This document shows, piece by piece, positions 4,755 to 5,504 of a DNA stretch of 5,504 nt. Position 1 is the stretch's first letter, and each line of letters begins with the position of its first letter. The DNA is from a bacterium (GTDB lineage: Bacteria; Spirochaetota; Spirochaetia; JABEVK01), in contig JAJXWL010000146.1 of the NCBI GenBank assembly GCA_021781625.1, positions 1-5,504 of the forward strand, in the 5' to 3' direction. The position numbers and the translations under genes are program-made. Below the pieces are notes generated by a model. That model worked only from the letters and a program-made list of their open reading frames with translations. It was not told the DNA's origin and ran no database searches.

Positions 4755-5504
4755 TCAGGTAGCTGGCAAAGGAAATAAGAGCAAGGGCTGTTTCGTTTGC
4801 TGGCCTACCAGATTGGCGACACTACCTTCCCAAAAGGCTTTCAGTCCTGTTCTACCATGGGTGGCCAATAAGGGCAAATTTCCAGTGTCCTTTTGGACAG
4901 TGGTGGTAATGACGTTGGAAGGGTCTCCCCGTTGTACCGTGAATTCACAGTCTAGGCATAATCCTGGTTCCCTGAGTTCGAGTTCCTGGCAGATGGTCAG
5001 CTTTTTTTCTGCTAAGTAGGCTTGAGCTTCTTGTTCTTCCAGATCAAGGAGTGAACGTGTGAGGCCGGGGAGCATCCGCTGGGCATAGGATAATTTGGGG
5101 GGCACGGTACCTGGGGTTGGAATGACCAAAAGGAGGTTGACGTCGAGTTTGAGTTGAGCCGCTAACTTTGTGCCAGCCGAAAGAACTTTTTCATGCTCGG
5201 GGTTGCCGTCCAAGGGAATCAAAAGAGTTTGAGGTTCAAACGCAGGATGATCGGGATGAATCATCAGCAAAGGAACTTTGCCCAAGTCGACTGTTTTTTG
5301 AGCAATGGAACCCGACCAAAACTGACTAAGGCCGCTGTGGCCGTGGGTGCACAAAATCACCAGTCCAGCCTGGACGGCTTTTTGCTGGTGGGCAATTTCA
5401 CGGGCAATTCGGTTTGACGTGGCTTGAAAAATGACAATTTCGATACGCCCAGGCCAGCTTTCTTCGAGAGTTTGTTTGAGGGCTTCAAGATAAAATTGGG
5501 CCTC
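4755..5504 (-). CDS. Tandem-domain universal stress protein (UspA family), start outside window
   Basis: The frame is open from the right edge to the TGA at 4757-4755: 249 visible residues, with the 5' end beyond 5504. Usp proteins are cytoplasmic, often ATP-binding, and linked to survival under stress or growth arrest. Two Usp domains are present. The first is cut at its N-terminus. From the first visible residue, EAQFYLEAL starts at 1, then VILCTHGHSG (49-58) and SGS (64-66) form the nucleotide-binding loop, ending in VPLLMIHP. The second starts about 89 with TLLIPLDG (Asp99), then EAQAYLAEKK, ATHGRTG (214-220) and EGS (226-228), ending in QPLLLFPL. The two halves align, so this is an internal duplication. 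A GTG at 5360 is not the start, because the upstream codons continue the first domain. No terminator is obvious in the 80 bases before vapB. Confidence 0.9.
   Translation of the reverse strand, partial: EAQFYLEALKQTLEESWPGRIEIVIFQATSNRIAREIAHQQKAVQAGLVILCTHGHSGLSQFWSGSIAQKTVDLGKVPLLMIHPDHPAFEPQTLLIPLDGNPEHEKVLSAGTKLAAQLKLDVNLLLVIPTPGTVPPKLSYAQRMLPGLTRSLLDLEEQEAQAYLAEKKLTICQELELREPGLCLDCEFTVQRGDPSNVITTTVQKDTGNLPLLATHGRTGLKAFWEGSVANLVGQQTKQPLLLFPLPAT

Noticed and set aside
5358..5360. GTG as start of the stress protein
   Set aside because: The frame stays open to the window edge, and the upstream codons encode the preceding part of the first Usp domain, matching the second domain (EAQFYL and EAQAYL).
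1..5504. Search for CRISPR arrays, tRNA or rRNA genes, transposases, insertion-sequence ends and intrinsic terminators
   Set aside because: Read through on both strands by eye: no regularly spaced repeats, cloverleaf, transposase motif or hairpin followed by a T-run was convincing.

Overview
The window is a tightly packed stretch of bacterial chromosome: six complete genes, two genes cut by the window ends, and no gene-free gap over about 80 bases. The organism is probably Gram-negative. A galactanase carries a lipoprotein signal peptide, a periplasmic or secreted lyase carries a classical signal peptide, and Shine-Dalgarno sequences are strong. The bulk composition is moderate (one sampled 60-base line in the aldehyde dehydrogenase gene is about 52% G+C). 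Nothing here fixes the phylum.

Left half (1-3323): carbohydrate and aldehyde metabolism. The tail of an unrecognised plus-strand gene ends at 110 and overlaps, tail to tail, a minus-strand gene for a secreted family-7 polysaccharide lyase (alginate-lyase type, 86-823). Divergent from the lyase, a class-3-type aldehyde dehydrogenase (about 896-2194) and a family GH53 endo-beta-1,4-galactanase lipoprotein (2208-3323) lie 13 bases apart and look like one operon. The lyase and the galactanase suggest extracellular processing of acidic and galactan polysaccharides. The role of the dehydrogenase in that is not shown by the sequence.

Right half (3312-5504): all minus strand. In transcription order it holds a tandem-domain universal stress protein (5' end outside the window), a VapBC-type toxin-antitoxin pair (4674-4011) with its own near-consensus promoter, and a small GH23 lytic transglycosylase (3992-3312). 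The transglycosylase ribosome binding site touches the vapC stop codon, so transcription and possibly translation of the transglycosylase may be tied to the toxin-antitoxin operon. The vapBC segment is visibly AT-rich (33-37% G+C in two sampled 60-base lines of vapC), which fits horizontal acquisition.

Most worth a second look: a His-to-Phe change at the expected catalytic position of the family-7 lyase; an eight-G tract at the dehydrogenase start, where one extra G would join an upstream ATG and restore normal family length; the vapB-vapC-transglycosylase arrangement; and two tail-to-tail gene overlaps.
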